64,000 nt of DNA, from the NCBI RefSeq assembly GCF_014197435.1, contig NZ_JACIFP010000001.1, positions 868,001 through 932,000 on the forward strand, given 5' to 3'. The first letter of the stretch is position 1. Each line of letters starts with the position of its first letter. Positions 7,789 to 17,313 of the stretch are shown here, piece after piece. This stretch comes from Gordonia humi. Lineage in GTDB: Bacteria; Actinomycetota; Actinomycetes; Mycobacteriales; Mycobacteriaceae. The notes under the pieces were generated by a model. It had not been told where the DNA came from and did not search any database. It worked only from the letters and a program-made list of their open reading frames with translations. The position numbers and the translations under genes are program-made.

Positions 7789-8904
7789 ATGTCTAGTGTC
7801 ACCATCACCTCGCTCACGAAGCGCTTCGGCGGCTCGAAGAGTGCGCCGGTGATAGACGATCTGAAACTGGAGATCGCCGAAGGCGAGTTCCTCGTTCTGC
7901 TCGGCGCGAGCGGATGCGGTAAGACGACCACGCTGCGCTGCCTCGCCGGATTGGAGTCGCCGTCGGCGGGCACGATCACCTTCGGTGATCAAGTGATGTT
8001 CGACGGCGACCGCAAGGTCGAGGTCGCCGCCGAGAAGCGCAGTGTCGGCATGGTGTTCCAGTCGTATGCGTTGTGGCCGCATCTGAAAGTGCGAGAGAAC
8101 ATCGCTTACCCGCTCAAAGCCCGCAAGATCAAACGTGGACTCGACGAGGGCTGGGTCCAAGGGGTCGCCGAGATGGTCGACTGCAGCCACCTGCTCGATC
8201 GATACCCCAGCCAGCTGAGCGGCGGTCAGCAGCAACGCGTGGCGCTGGCACGCGGCATCGTCGCGCGGCCCGAACTCGTCCTCTTCGACGAGCCGCTCAG
8301 CAATCTCGACGCCAAGCTGCGCCTGCAGGTCCGTGCCGATCTCCACGCCCTGCACGGCCGGATCGGTTTCACTGCTGTGTTCGTCACGCACGACCAGGAC
8401 GAGGCACTCGCTCTCGCCGATCGCATCGCGATCATGCGCAACGGTCGCATCGAGCAGTGCGCGACCCCGTCGGAGATCTTCGAGCGACCCGGAACGGACT
8501 ATGTCGCCGAGTTCATGGGCATGTCGAACCGAATCGAACTCAAGCGCAGCGGTGCAGGGTGGGCCGATCGAGCCGGATCGGCCGCGCGGATCCCGATCGT
8601 GGGACATAACGGGGACCTCATCGTGCGGGCTCGACCCGACCAAGTGTTTCTGCTCGGTGTCGGTGAGTCAGCGGCACTGAGCGTCTTCGCTACGGTGACG
8701 GGCACGGTGTACGGCGGCCGGCACGTGGACGTCACGCTCGACGCGGACGGAGCTCGACTGCAGGCACGCGTCGAGGCGCACGGTCTGAACGTCGCAGCGG
8801 GCGACCGCGTAGAGGTCGGTGTCGACGTCGACGCGGCGCGCTACTTCGACGCGCAGTCCGAACAGGCCGTCGCATCGGTCGGCGCCCGCGAGGTCGTCGC
8901 ATGA
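7789..8904 (+). CDS. ABC importer ATP-binding protein (block I)
   Basis: 371-aa ATPase of a polyamine/Fe(III)-type importer, acting on the cytoplasmic face. Walker A GASGCGKTT from about residue 39, Q-loop VFQSYALWP, signature LSGGQQQR near 144, Walker B LVLFDEP near 162-170 and the H-loop VTHDQDEAL. A C-terminal TOBE-like domain follows (about 240-371). ATG start with GAAGGG 12 nt upstream. Overlaps the permease gene by 4 nt. Energises uptake of the ligand of the preceding lipoprotein. Confidence 0.92.
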   Translation: MSSVTITSLTKRFGGSKSAPVIDDLKLEIAEGEFLVLLGASGCGKTTTLRCLAGLESPSAGTITFGDQVMFDGDRKVEVAAEKRSVGMVFQSYALWPHLKVRENIAYPLKARKIKRGLDEGWVQGVAEMVDCSHLLDRYPSQLSGGQQQRVALARGIVARPELVLFDEPLSNLDAKLRLQVRADLHALHGRIGFTAVFVTHDQDEALALADRIAIMRNGRIEQCATPSEIFERPGTDYVAEFMGMSNRIELKRSGAGWADRAGSAARIPIVGHNGDLIVRARPDQVFLLGVGESAALSVFATVTGTVYGGRHVDVTLDADGARLQARVEAHGLNVAAGDRVEVGVDVDAARYFDAQSEQAVASVGAREVVA

Positions 8905-10631
8905 CGGCGGCAACGCTCGAGCGACCGCCTCTGAGCGGGGACAAGGGCTCCGCGCCACGTGCGCAATCGATGCTGTGGACCGACGCCCGTCGTCGGTTCG
9001 GCGTCTGGGTTCTGCTTCTGATCGTGGCGTTCCTGGTCGGCATGCCCCTGATCAAGTTGCAGGGGCTTGCTTTCGAGGACGGCGCCGCCGGTTACGATCG
9101 TGCTTTCCACACACCGGAACTCGGCACGCTCATCCTGCGCACGGTCTACCTGGCCGTCGGATCGATGATCGTCGCGCTCGTCCTCGGCACCCTCCTGGCG
9201 TATGCCGCCAGTCGCCTACCTCGCCGCGCGGGCGTCCTGCGCGCGGTTCCGATCATTCCGATCGTCCTGCCTGCCATCGCGATGGTCGTGGGCTGGGCGT
9301 TCCTGCTGTCGCCCGGCCCGGGCTACCTCAATGCGGCACTGCGCACGTTGCCGTGGTGGGATCATCTCGAAGAGGGCCCGGTCGATGTCTACTCGCTGCC
9401 GTGGATCATCATCGTCACGGGATTCGGCCTCACGTCGTTCGTCTATCTGTTCGTCAGTGCGGGCATGGCGAGCATCAGCGCCGACCACCTCGAGGCCGCG
9501 CACGTCGCCGGATCGTCCGGGATCGGCGTCTTCTTCAAGGTGATCCTCCCACTGCTCCGTCCGTCGCTGATCTACGGTGCGGGTGTCGGTCTGTTGCTCG
9601 GCCTCGGTCAGTTCACCGCGCCCCTCCTGCTCGGTACGAACCAGGGCATCCGCGTGCTCACCACACAGATGTACTTCTCGACGTCGCAGGTTCCGGTCGA
9701 CTATGCCGCAGCGTCGGCTCTCGGCTCTCCGCTCCTGCTGTTCGGCGTCCTCGTCGTCATCGCTCAGAAGCTGGGCATCGGCGACCAGACCCGTTTCGTG
9801 ACGCATGGAGGCAAGGGCGTTGTGCGTAAGCAGCGCTCCTCCCCGTGGGCGGCGACCTTCATCGCGATATACGGCATCGTCGCCGTCGTTCTACCGATGG
9901 TCGGCCTGTTGATCGTGGCGTTGTCACCGTACTGGAACTCGACATTCGCGCCGAGCACGTTCACCCTGGACAACTTCAAGACGGCGCTGGAGTCCTCCGA
10001 CATCGTCGAAGCCATCGTGACGAGCCTGCTCGCGTCCATCGCCGCAGTCGTCATCGTCCTGCCGATCGGTTACGCGATCTCCGCGATCATGCTGCACCGC
10101 AGGGGGATGCGTGTGGCGCGTTCCCTTCTGGACTTCCTCGTCGCCCTTCCACTCGGTGTTCCCGCTGTGATCTTCGGAGCCGGTTTCCTGCTGACGTACT
10201 CCGAGAAGCCGTTCATCCTCTACGGCACGCCGTGGGTGATCATCCTCGTGTACGCCACGTTGATGCTGCCGTTCGCGACCCGGATGATGACCAACGGCAT
10301 GCTCGCTCTGGGCACCAGCTATCAGGAGGCGTCGTGGGTGAACGGAGGCGGCCGTCTGCGCACTCACCTGGTGATCATGCTGCCGTTGTTGCGCAGTAGC
10401 ATCGGCGGCGCCGTCGCACTGATCTTCGTCCTCCTGACCCATGAGTTCTCCGCTTCGATGCTGGTGCGATCACCCACCACCCAGGTGATGGGCACTGTGG
10501 TCTACGACTTCTGGAGCAACGGCGCCTATCCGACAGTGGCCGCAGTCTCCATTGTCATGACGCTCGTCACTGCGGCCGGCGTGCTCGTCGCCATGGGCAT
10601 CGGTGGGCGAGACGTCCTGAGCAGGCTCTGA
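8901..10631 (+). CDS. ABC importer permease, fused double domain (FbpB-like)
   Basis: 576-aa membrane protein with two BPD_transp_1 halves in one chain, about 12 transmembrane helices. Each half has an EAA loop contacting the ATPase: EAAHVAGSSGIGVFFKVILP in the first and EASWVNGGGRLRTHLVIMLP in the second. A basic loop (VRKQRSS) separates the halves. Two-in-one permeases are usual for Fe(III)-type importers. ATG overlaps the ATPase stop. Completes a binding protein-ATPase-permease operon. Confidence 0.92.
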   Translation: MTAATLERPPLSGDKGSAPRAQSMLWTDARRRFGVWVLLLIVAFLVGMPLIKLQGLAFEDGAAGYDRAFHTPELGTLILRTVYLAVGSMIVALVLGTLLAYAASRLPRRAGVLRAVPIIPIVLPAIAMVVGWAFLLSPGPGYLNAALRTLPWWDHLEEGPVDVYSLPWIIIVTGFGLTSFVYLFVSAGMASISADHLEAAHVAGSSGIGVFFKVILPLLRPSLIYGAGVGLLLGLGQFTAPLLLGTNQGIRVLTTQMYFSTSQVPVDYAAASALGSPLLLFGVLVVIAQKLGIGDQTRFVTHGGKGVVRKQRSSPWAATFIAIYGIVAVVLPMVGLLIVALSPYWNSTFAPSTFTLDNFKTALESSDIVEAIVTSLLASIAAVVIVLPIGYAISAIMLHRRGMRVARSLLDFLVALPLGVPAVIFGAGFLLTYSEKPFILYGTPWVIILVYATLMLPFATRMMTNGMLALGTSYQEASWVNGGGRLRTHLVIMLPLLRSSIGGAVALIFVLLTHEFSASMLVRSPTTQVMGTVVYDFWSNGAYPTVAAVSIVMTLVTAAGVLVAMGIGGRDVLSRL

Positions 10632-10693
10632 TCCCTCCACCCCCTGGGCGTGGCGAGCGTTCGGCGCGCCACCACCGTATGAGGAGTTCGACC

Positions 10694-11473
10694 ATGGAAT
10701 TCTCGTCCGAAGCAGTGGCCCGGGATCTTACCGGCCAGTGGTGCGTGGTGACCGGCGGCAGCGACGGCATCGGTTACGCGATAGCCGAGCGGTTCGTCGC
10801 CGCCGGGGCCCATGTGCTCATCGCCGCACGCGGCGCGGAGAAGCTCGACGCCGCACGGATTCGGTTGGATGCCCGCAGCGACGGATCTCAGAAGGTCCTC
10901 GCACACCGCACCGATGCGGGGGATCGGGAATCGATCGCGGGGCTGTTCGCGCGGATCGACGAGCTCGATGCTCTCAACGTGTTCGTGGCGAACGCCGGCA
11001 GCGGATCGATCGAGCCCTTCCTCGAACTCGATGTCGTCGTCTGGGACCGCACCATCGGACTGAACCTGACGGGTACGTTCACCTGTGTGCAGAGTGCAGC
11101 GCGGCGAATGGTCGCCGCCGGGGAGGGGAACCGTTCGATCATCGCGATCTCCTCGATCCGCGGTCTGGGCGCTCGACCCGGCACCGCTCACTATGCCGCG
11201 AGCAAGGCGGGCCTGAACCAGATGATGCGTGTCGCCGCCTACGAACTGGCCGAACACCGCGTGCGCGCGAATGTCCTGTCACCGGGCATCACGCAGACCT
11301 CCCTCTCGGACGGGAATCCCGAGGTGCGTACCCGGATGGTTGAGCACGTGCCCATGTCGAGGGCAGGGAGTACCGAAGACATGGCGGCCGGCGCGCACTA
11401 CTTAGCTTCCCCGTCTTCGGGTTTCGTCACTGGGACGAATGTCGTCATCGACGGCGGCGAATCGCTCTGGTGA
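10694..11473 (+). CDS. SDR-family oxidoreductase
   Basis: 259-aa SDR. ATG 10694 has GAGGAG (10681-10686) 7 nt upstream, preferred over an ATG 15 nt earlier. TGGSDGIG at residues 20-27, NAGS in place of NNAG, Ser in AISSIRG and Tyr/Lys in YAASK; C-terminal GTNVVIDGG. Complete and probably active. It follows the importer genes by 62 nt on the same strand and may share their transcript. Substrate unknown. Confidence 0.9.
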   Translation: MEFSSEAVARDLTGQWCVVTGGSDGIGYAIAERFVAAGAHVLIAARGAEKLDAARIRLDARSDGSQKVLAHRTDAGDRESIAGLFARIDELDALNVFVANAGSGSIEPFLELDVVVWDRTIGLNLTGTFTCVQSAARRMVAAGEGNRSIIAISSIRGLGARPGTAHYAASKAGLNQMMRVAAYELAEHRVRANVLSPGITQTSLSDGNPEVRTRMVEHVPMSRAGSTEDMAAGAHYLASPSSGFVTGTNVVIDGGESLW

Positions 11474-11520
11474 GTGACCGAGCACGACTGAACCACTCGA
11501 GTGAACTCGGAGGAGGAGAC

Positions 11521-11715
11521 ATGCCGCACCTTGAGGACCATCGCGTGATCGTCGACCTGGTCTGGCGTCACCGCCGTGCCGCCGATCGAGCCGACGAGGT
11601 CTATCGCCGTCTCGAGTGGCCGCGGCGAAAGGCTCTGCGACATGCAGTCTCCGACCGAGACGGTGGGAGTTCCGGTCCACGCGAGCAAGGGCGTCCCTCC
11701 CCTTACTTGAACTAG
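11521..11715 (+). CDS. Short ORF with a strong ribosome-binding site, possibly a gene remnant
   Basis: 64 codons. GGAGGAGGAG (about 11509-11518) directly precedes ATG 11521, an unusually strong site for so short a frame. The first about 30 residues (LEDHRVIVDLVWRHRRAADRAD) resemble the N terminus of SnoaL/NTF2-fold proteins, then the similarity ends. The TAG stop lies in the CTAG duplicated by the insertion sequence, and the uninterrupted sequence would have the same stop, so the IS did not truncate it. Either an old fragment of a SnoaL-like gene or a small protein. Confidence 0.4.
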   Translation: MPHLEDHRVIVDLVWRHRRAADRADEVYRRLEWPRRKALRHAVSDRDGGSSGPREQGRPSPYLN

Positions 11716-13397
11716 CCTCGGGCTTTCATCGTGGAATTCGCCTGGCCTGCTGGTTTCATGAAGAAGGGCGCTCTGACCTGCAATAATTGTTGCTACCACA
11801 CGACAATCACCCGCAGGACAAGGAGCACCCTTCTGGTGAAGAACTCTATCGTGTTCTACCCACAGATTCAGGCCACCGCCGACGGTGGCGGGATCATCAC
11901 CCACGGCGGCACCGTCCTGGTCACCCGCACCGCCGAAGTCTCCGGCCTCACCGCAGCACTACGGACTGCACTCGCCCCGTGGCGCAAACCCCTCGCGACC
12001 CACGATCCAGCGAAGATCCTTCTCGATTTGACCGCCAGCCTGATCGTCGGCGGTGACTGCCTGGCAGATATCAGTGTGGTCCGCGGTCGCACTGACGTGT
12101 TCGGTCCGGTGGCCTCCGACCCGACCATCTCACGCCTGATCGCCACCCTGACCGCCGAACCCGAGCAGGCTGTGAACGCGATTCGGTCCGCTCGCGCCAC
12201 CGCCCGAGAACAGGTGTGGTCCCTCGCCGGCGATCACGCTCCCGACCGTGCTCGGTCGGCGAAGAATCCGTTGATCGTCGACATCGATGCGACATTGGTG
12301 ACGGCCCATTCGGAGAAGGAGCAGGCCAAGCCGACCTATAAGCGGGGCTTCGGGTTTCATCCGTTGATGGCGTTCATCGACCACGGACCCGGCGGCACTG
12401 GTGAGGCCGCCGCGGCGGTCCTGCGGCCCGGCAACGCCGGCGCCAACACGGCCGCCGATCACATCGAGCTGACGAAGAAGGTCCTCGACCAGATTCCCGG
12501 GATCGGGTCTCGGCCGGGCCGTTCGATCTTGATCCGCACCGACTCGGCCGGCGGCACCCACGACTCGTCGACTTCCTGACCCGTCGCCGCCTGTCATACT
12601 CGGTCGGCTTCGGGCTGAACGAAGCCATCGGCCACCTCATCGACACCCTGCCGAAGAAGGCGTGGACCCCGCCTACGATCGGGACGGTGAACCCCGCACG
12701 AATGCTGACGTCGCCGAACTGACCGGCGTCCTAGACCTGACCGGGTGGCCGGCCGGGATGCGCGTGATCGTCCGTCGTGAGAAGCCACACCCCGGCGCTC
12801 AACTGCGGATCACCGACCGTAATGGATGGTGCCTGATCGCGTTCGCTACCAACACCGTCGGCGGCCAACTCGCCGATCTGGAACTCCGCCACCGACGGCG
12901 AGCCCGCTGCGAAGACCGTATCCGGATCGCGAAAGATACTGGCCTAACCAACTTTCCACTCAAAGGCTTCGCTCAGAATCAGATCTGGCTCGCCCTGGTG
13001 GAGCTGGCCTGTGATCTACTTGCATGGACTCAGATGCTGGCACTGGCCAGCACTGCAGCCCGCCTCTGGGAACCCAAGAAGCTGCGCACGCGACTGTTCG
13101 CCACGGCGGCCCGCCTGACTCGTCATGCCCGTCGGCTCCGGCTTCGGTACGACCATCACCATCCGTGGAGTGCACTGCTCGCCGCCAGCCTCGATCGCCT
13201 GACCGCCTACCCGGCACCCGACTGACCCGGCAGCCGAGCCCTGACCTCACGACATGAAAGAACCCGATCTTCCGGTGTGTGGAACCCGGACGCACCGACG
13301 CTCGGCAGCCTTGTCGTACCCGACAGGCATAATCAACCCTGCAGCCATCAATCCGAAACCGCACTGGCCAGGACATCACCCCAATGAAAGATCGAGG
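11716..13397 (+). mobile_element. IS1380-family insertion sequence
   Basis: 1,682-bp element. The left terminal repeat CCTCGGGCTTTCATCGTGG (11716-11734) matches the inverted right end (13379-13397) at 15 of 19 positions. Both ends are flanked by CTAG (11712-11715 and 13398-13401), a 4-bp target duplication. The single gene is an IS1380-type DDE transposase with two frameshifts. It sits between the end of block I and the convergent permease gene of block II, interrupting no complete gene. Confidence 0.88.
11836..13225 (+). pseudogene. IS1380-family transposase, two frameshifts
   Basis: Probable start GTG 11836 with AAGGAG at 11820-11825. The frame runs to about 12563, where a missing base brings a stop at 12577-12579. 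The protein continues one frame back (VDFLTRRRLSYSVGFGLNEA) to about 12670, where a second missing base moves it to the frame ending at 13225. DDE residues are still readable: Asp in IVDIDATLVT, Asp in LIRTDSAGG, Glu in RCEDRI. Both lesions look like one-base deletions in GC-rich runs, so either recent decay or base-calling errors. As read it cannot make active transposase. Confidence 0.85.
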
Positions 13398-13440
13398 CTA
13401 GAGAGGAACGCCCTTGGCTCGCGTGCGACGGCTCGAGCTG

Positions 13441-14547
13441 TCAGGACGGCGTGGCACCGTCCGACTTCGTCCCTGCGGCCGCGGCCGCAGCGGCGGCCTC
13501 GCGTTGGAGTTTGCGGCTTCGCTTGGTCTGTCCGACGACGCGACTCGCGAGGGCCACCGCGATGAGCAGGGCCGCGCCCTGGAACAGCGGCTGGATCCAG
13601 AAGGTGCCCGGACCGAAGGTCAACTGCAGGCCCTTGACGCCGAAGGCGAGTGCGAAGTACGCGATGAGTGTGCCCCAGACGTTCGGTCGGCGTGAGAACT
13701 GCGACGCGCCGAAGAACACCGCGGCCAGAGCCGGGAACAGGAGGCCAGGGCCGACACTCGAGTTGTACGTGCCGACCTTCATCGAGAACACGATGCCGGC
13801 GAAGCCGCCGATCATGCCCGAGATCATCAGCGAGCCGTAGGTGATCCGCTCGACGTTCAGACCGGCCAGACGGGCGGCCTCCGGGTTGCTGCCGGCTGCG
13901 AACAGACGACGACCCACCGGGGTGTGCTCGAGGACGAACCAGATCACTAGTCCGAGAACCAGCAGGTAGATGACGACGTTCGGGATGCCGAGCACCTCGC
14001 CGTTGCCGAGTTTGAGCCATGACTGGTCGAAGGCGCCGGTCATCTGACGGTTGTCGGAGATCAATAGTTGGATCGCGAGCAGGACCTGACTGACACCGAG
14101 TGTCGCGATCAGCGAGTCGACCTTGAATCGGACGATGATCACTGCGGAACAGAAGCCGATCGCGGCGCAGACCACCAGGACGATGAGGGCAACGAGCCAC
14201 AGCGACAGATCGGTGTTGATGCCGAACCAGTTCATCAGGACCAAGCCGGTGCCCATCGTCGCGCCGACCGACAGATCGAAGACGCCCGCAGCGAGCGGAA
14301 CCAGGAACGCGAGCGCCACGATGGCCGTGACCACCCCTTCGCTGAACGTCAGACGCCATGTGGTCGACGACAAGAAGGTGTCGGGGCGCAGGATGCCGAA
14401 CAGGACGGTGAAGCCGACCCACAGGATGATCGCGCTGAATCTGCCGAGAGTCACGCTCAGCGGCGTCGACGAGCCTCCGGAGAGGGCCTTGATGCCGGTC
14501 TTCGGCGCGGACTCGGAGCTCTCTGGGGGAGAGGTCTTGATGTTCAT
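13441..14547 (-). CDS. ABC importer permease, ribose (RbsC) type
   Basis: 368-aa membrane protein of the BPD_transp_2 family with about 8-10 hydrophobic helices. Landmarks are LVPLAAGVFDLSVGATMG, typical of sugar/autoinducer permeases, and GSNPEAARLAGLNVERIT, the cytoplasmic coupling loop. Ala-rich basic C-terminal tail. Third gene of an RbsB-RbsA-RbsC order read on the minus strand and overlapping the ATPase gene by 4 nt. In this position it should import the substrate of block II; family members carry sugars, polyols and other small hydroxylated compounds. Confidence 0.9.
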   Translation of the reverse strand: MNIKTSPPESSESAPKTGIKALSGGSSTPLSVTLGRFSAIILWVGFTVLFGILRPDTFLSSTTWRLTFSEGVVTAIVALAFLVPLAAGVFDLSVGATMGTGLVLMNWFGINTDLSLWLVALIVLVVCAAIGFCSAVIIVRFKVDSLIATLGVSQVLLAIQLLISDNRQMTGAFDQSWLKLGNGEVLGIPNVVIYLLVLGLVIWFVLEHTPVGRRLFAAGSNPEAARLAGLNVERITYGSLMISGMIGGFAGIVFSMKVGTYNSSVGPGLLFPALAAVFFGASQFSRRPNVWGTLIAYFALAFGVKGLQLTFGPGTFWIQPLFQGAALLIAVALASRVVGQTKRSRKLQREAAAAAAAAGTKSDGATPS

Positions 14548-16052
14548 ACGGATGCTCCTGCGACTTGCGCATGATCGATGGTGGCGGCGTCGAGGTCGAC
14601 GCCGCGCTGGAGTTCGGCAACGACGTAGCCGCGTGACATGACCAGGACGCGGTCACACAGGCGCGCGAGCTCGTCGCTGTCCGTCGAGGTGATGAGGACG
14701 GCCATCGACTCGTCGGTGTGCCCGGAGATGATGCGGTGCACCTGCTCGCGAGCGCCGATGTCGATGCCGGCGGTCGGGTCGTCGAGCACCAGGAACGTGG
14801 GCTTCAGCCGCAGCGCGCGGGCTACGAGCACCTTCTGCTGGTTGCCGCCGGACAGTGTCGTCATCCCGGCCTTCGGGCCGCTGGCGACAATGCCCAGGTC
14901 GTCGATCCAGCCGGCGACCTCCTTACGTTCCTTGGCGTGCAGCAGACGACCGAGAACGGTCAGTGGCCGAAGATCACTGACGGTGGTGTTCGAGGCGATG
15001 TTCATACTGGCGAACACCCCGTAGCGGGCACGTTCGCCGCAGATCCACGCCATCCCTGCCCGGAGCGCTTTGATCGGATCGGCCGTGGGGACGGAGGTTC
15101 CGTTGACGACGATCTCGCCGGTCACGCTCTCCTCGCGGCCGATGGTCAGGGCGGCGACCTCTTCGCGGCCCGAACCGGTGAGGCCGGCGACACCGACGAT
15201 CTCGCCGGGGCGGATCTGCGCGTTGAAGTCCAGGAGCGCGGTTCCCCGCAGTCCGGTTATCGTCACAGATGCGGGATTGTCGGTGCGGGTGGCGCGCGGC
15301 CGGTCGACGTTGCGGACGAGTTCTTTACCGATGATGAGGTTCGTCAGTGAGTCGTGGTCGACCTCCGCGGTCGCTACGGTGGCGACCTTGACGCCGTCGC
15401 GTAGCACCGTGACGGAGTCGGAGACACCGAGGATCTCGTCGAGGTGGTGCGAGACCAGGATGACGGAGTTGCCCGCCGCGGTGAGTCCGCGGATAGTGTC
15501 GAACAGGGCTTCGACATCGCGGGCGGGGAGGGCGGCCGTAGGTTCGTCGAGGACGATCAGGGCGGGATCGTCGTTGTCGGGCAGTGCGCGGGCGATCGCG
15601 ATGCGGGTGCGTTCGGCGATGCCGAACTCACCGACCTTGCGATTCACATCGATGGCCGGTCCGGTGCGCACGAGGCAGTCGTGTGCCACCTGGCGGGCGG
15701 CGCGCCAATTGATCTTCACGCCGCCGAGCGTCGGGTACGTGCGGCCGAGCATGATGTTCTCCGCGATGCTGAGGTCGTTGACCAGTCCCAGGTCCTGATG
15801 GACGAAGCGGACGTTGAGGCGGTCGGCTGCTGCGGCCGAGCCGAGTTCGAGCACGTTGTCCAGCACCGAGGCGCTTGCCCCGGGGTCTGGTGCGTGGTAC
15901 CCGGCGAGGACCTTGATGAGCGTCGACTTGCCTGATCCGTTCTGTCCGACGAGGGCGTGGACCTCACCCGCCTTGACGGTGAGGTCCACGCCGTCGAGAA
16001 CCACGTGACCGGAGAACGTCTTGGAGAGTCCTCTGATCTCAAGTGCGTTCAT
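14544..16052 (-). CDS. ABC importer ATPase, duplicated RbsA type
   Basis: 502-aa protein with two ATPase domains. Domain 1: Walker A GQNGSGKST near residue 37, LDEPTAALP Walker B and VSHHLDE H-loop. Domain 2: degenerate Walker A GLTGSGREE (Lys missing, usual for RbsA), signature LSGGNQQK and LVLDDPTAGID. ATG 16052 lies 2 nt after the stop of the binding-protein gene, so translation is probably coupled; a longer open frame upstream is not used. Energises the ribose-type importer. Confidence 0.92.
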   Translation of the reverse strand: MNALEIRGLSKTFSGHVVLDGVDLTVKAGEVHALVGQNGSGKSTLIKVLAGYHAPDPGASASVLDNVLELGSAAAADRLNVRFVHQDLGLVNDLSIAENIMLGRTYPTLGGVKINWRAARQVAHDCLVRTGPAIDVNRKVGEFGIAERTRIAIARALPDNDDPALIVLDEPTAALPARDVEALFDTIRGLTAAGNSVILVSHHLDEILGVSDSVTVLRDGVKVATVATAEVDHDSLTNLIIGKELVRNVDRPRATRTDNPASVTITGLRGTALLDFNAQIRPGEIVGVAGLTGSGREEVAALTIGREESVTGEIVVNGTSVPTADPIKALRAGMAWICGERARYGVFASMNIASNTTVSDLRPLTVLGRLLHAKERKEVAGWIDDLGIVASGPKAGMTTLSGGNQQKVLVARALRLKPTFLVLDDPTAGIDIGAREQVHRIISGHTDESMAVLITSTDSDELARLCDRVLVMSRGYVVAELQRGVDLDAATIDHAQVAGASV

Positions 16053-16054
16053 GA

Positions 16055-17197
16055 TCAGTTGACGCCCCAGAGCTTCTTGAACTGCTCCTTGAAGTCCTTG
16101 GGGCCGGGCCAGCCGTCCGTCAAGTCGGCGATGCTCTGAGCCTCCTCCTTCGAGTCGACGATGAAGAAGGCGGGGACCGCGGACGCGCGCTCGTTCTCGA
16201 CGCTCCACTCGCCGTTGGCGACGCGGGCCATCTGGTCCGTGAGCGTCCACATGTTGTTCTCCTGCGGAGCCGCGATCCACGCGGAGGTCTCACCGTTGAC
16301 GACCGACTGGATCTGCGGCTGCTGTGCCTGGACGCCGACGATCTTCACGTGCTCGAGGCCCGCGCTGTTGAGCGCCGACCGCAGACCCGGTTCGAAGTCA
16401 CCGAAAGCCAAGTACAGGTAGTTCACATCCGGGTTGGACTGCAGGTACGAGATGATCGTGTTGGTGGCACCGCCACTGCTCAGGACGTCGACCGAGATGT
16501 CGATCGGGGCGCTGGTGCAGGTGTCGCAGAGTTCGTCGAGCGTCTTCTTCACATCCGGCACGGCGTTCGACAGAGTGGGGAACTCGGGAACGTTGACGAC
16601 GCCGATGTTCGCGGACGCGCCGCTGTCCTCGATGACCCAGGAGGTGAGTGCGCGCGAGTACGTGTCGATCGCGGTGAGGTCGGCGCAGTCGGCGAATAGG
16701 TTGTTGGCTTCGCCTTCCGGGACATCACTGGCGTAGCAGCTGAAGTACGGGATCCCTGCGGCCTTGGCCGAGTCGAACGCGTTCTGGAACGTCGCGACGT
16801 CGCTGCCGGTCCCCGCGATGTAGTCGACCTTCAGGTCGACGGCCTGCTGGACTGCCGAACCGAAGTCGGTCGCCGGTGCGTTGATTCCGGTGTACTCCCA
16901 GCCGAGAGCCTCGACCGACTCCTTGACGAAGTCGCCGAGGATGGAGCAGGTCGGGTCGGCGCAGACGATGAACGCGACCTTCTTCTTCTCCGGCGTCTTG
17001 GTGAGGGGGGTGGTCTGGACGATCTCGGTGGGCTCTGTCGTGTACTGCGCGACGATGTCCTTGACCTCTTGTGAGACCTCGCCGCCGCCGGTGCTGGTCG
17101 TCCCGCTGTCGCCGGAACTGCACGAGGTCAGTGCGATGACTGCGGCGAACGTGCCGGCGGCGAGCATGCCGAGCCGCCGGTGCCGATTGAGTAGCAT
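16055..17197 (-). CDS. ABC importer substrate-binding lipoprotein (sugar-binding-like)
   Basis: 380-aa periplasmic-binding-protein-like lipoprotein. ATG preceded by GGAGGA. Signal with basic start and lipobox LTSC (about residues 23-26), then a Ser/Gly/Thr linker. The mature domain resembles the RbsB/LacI-type fold (KKVAFIVCADPTCSILGDF, GTGSDVATFQNAFDSAKAAGIPYF), with a Cys pair spaced like a disulfide. First gene of the importer operon. Large inverted repeats lie in its leader (17221-17257). Ligand unknown, presumably the block II growth substrate. Confidence 0.9.
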   Translation of the reverse strand: MLLNRHRRLGMLAAGTFAAVIALTSCSSGDSGTTSTGGGEVSQEVKDIVAQYTTEPTEIVQTTPLTKTPEKKKVAFIVCADPTCSILGDFVKESVEALGWEYTGINAPATDFGSAVQQAVDLKVDYIAGTGSDVATFQNAFDSAKAAGIPYFSCYASDVPEGEANNLFADCADLTAIDTYSRALTSWVIEDSGASANIGVVNVPEFPTLSNAVPDVKKTLDELCDTCTSAPIDISVDVLSSGGATNTIISYLQSNPDVNYLYLAFGDFEPGLRSALNSAGLEHVKIVGVQAQQPQIQSVVNGETSAWIAAPQENNMWTLTDQMARVANGEWSVENERASAVPAFFIVDSKEEAQSIADLTDGWPGPKDFKEQFKKLWGVN

Positions 17198-17220
17198 GTT
17201 TCCTCCATCTGGGGAGAGAG

Positions 17221-17257
17221 TCGGTCATCTCATGACCAGGTGTCATGTGATGACCGA
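17221..17257. promoter_or_regulatory. Nested palindromes in the importer leader, candidate operator
   Basis: TCGGTCATCTCATGA (17221-17235) and TCATGTGATGACCGA (17243-17257) pair at 14 of 15 positions around a 7-nt loop. The left arm region also contains the shorter palindrome GGTCAT-CTC-ATGACC (17223-17237). It lies 24-60 nt upstream of the importer start, so it can act as operator DNA or as an RNA hairpin. Confidence 0.55.
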
Positions 17258-17313
17258 CACTCGATGTTGTGCGAAACAGTTCACCGCATCGGAGGTGTGC
17301 AAGTCAAGAGAAC

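Noticed and set aside
6667..8643. 658-codon minus-strand open frame
   Set aside because: Lies opposite the binding-protein and ATPase genes, which have clear motifs; compositional artefact.
10650..10672. Hairpin GTGGCG/CGCCAC after the importer permease
   Set aside because: Only 6 bp with an 11-nt loop; too weak to call a terminator.
13235..13268. Alternative right end of the insertion sequence near CACGACATGAAAGAACCCGA
   Set aside because: Partial similarity to the left end needs gaps; the end at 13397 gives 15 of 19 matches and a CTAG target duplication.
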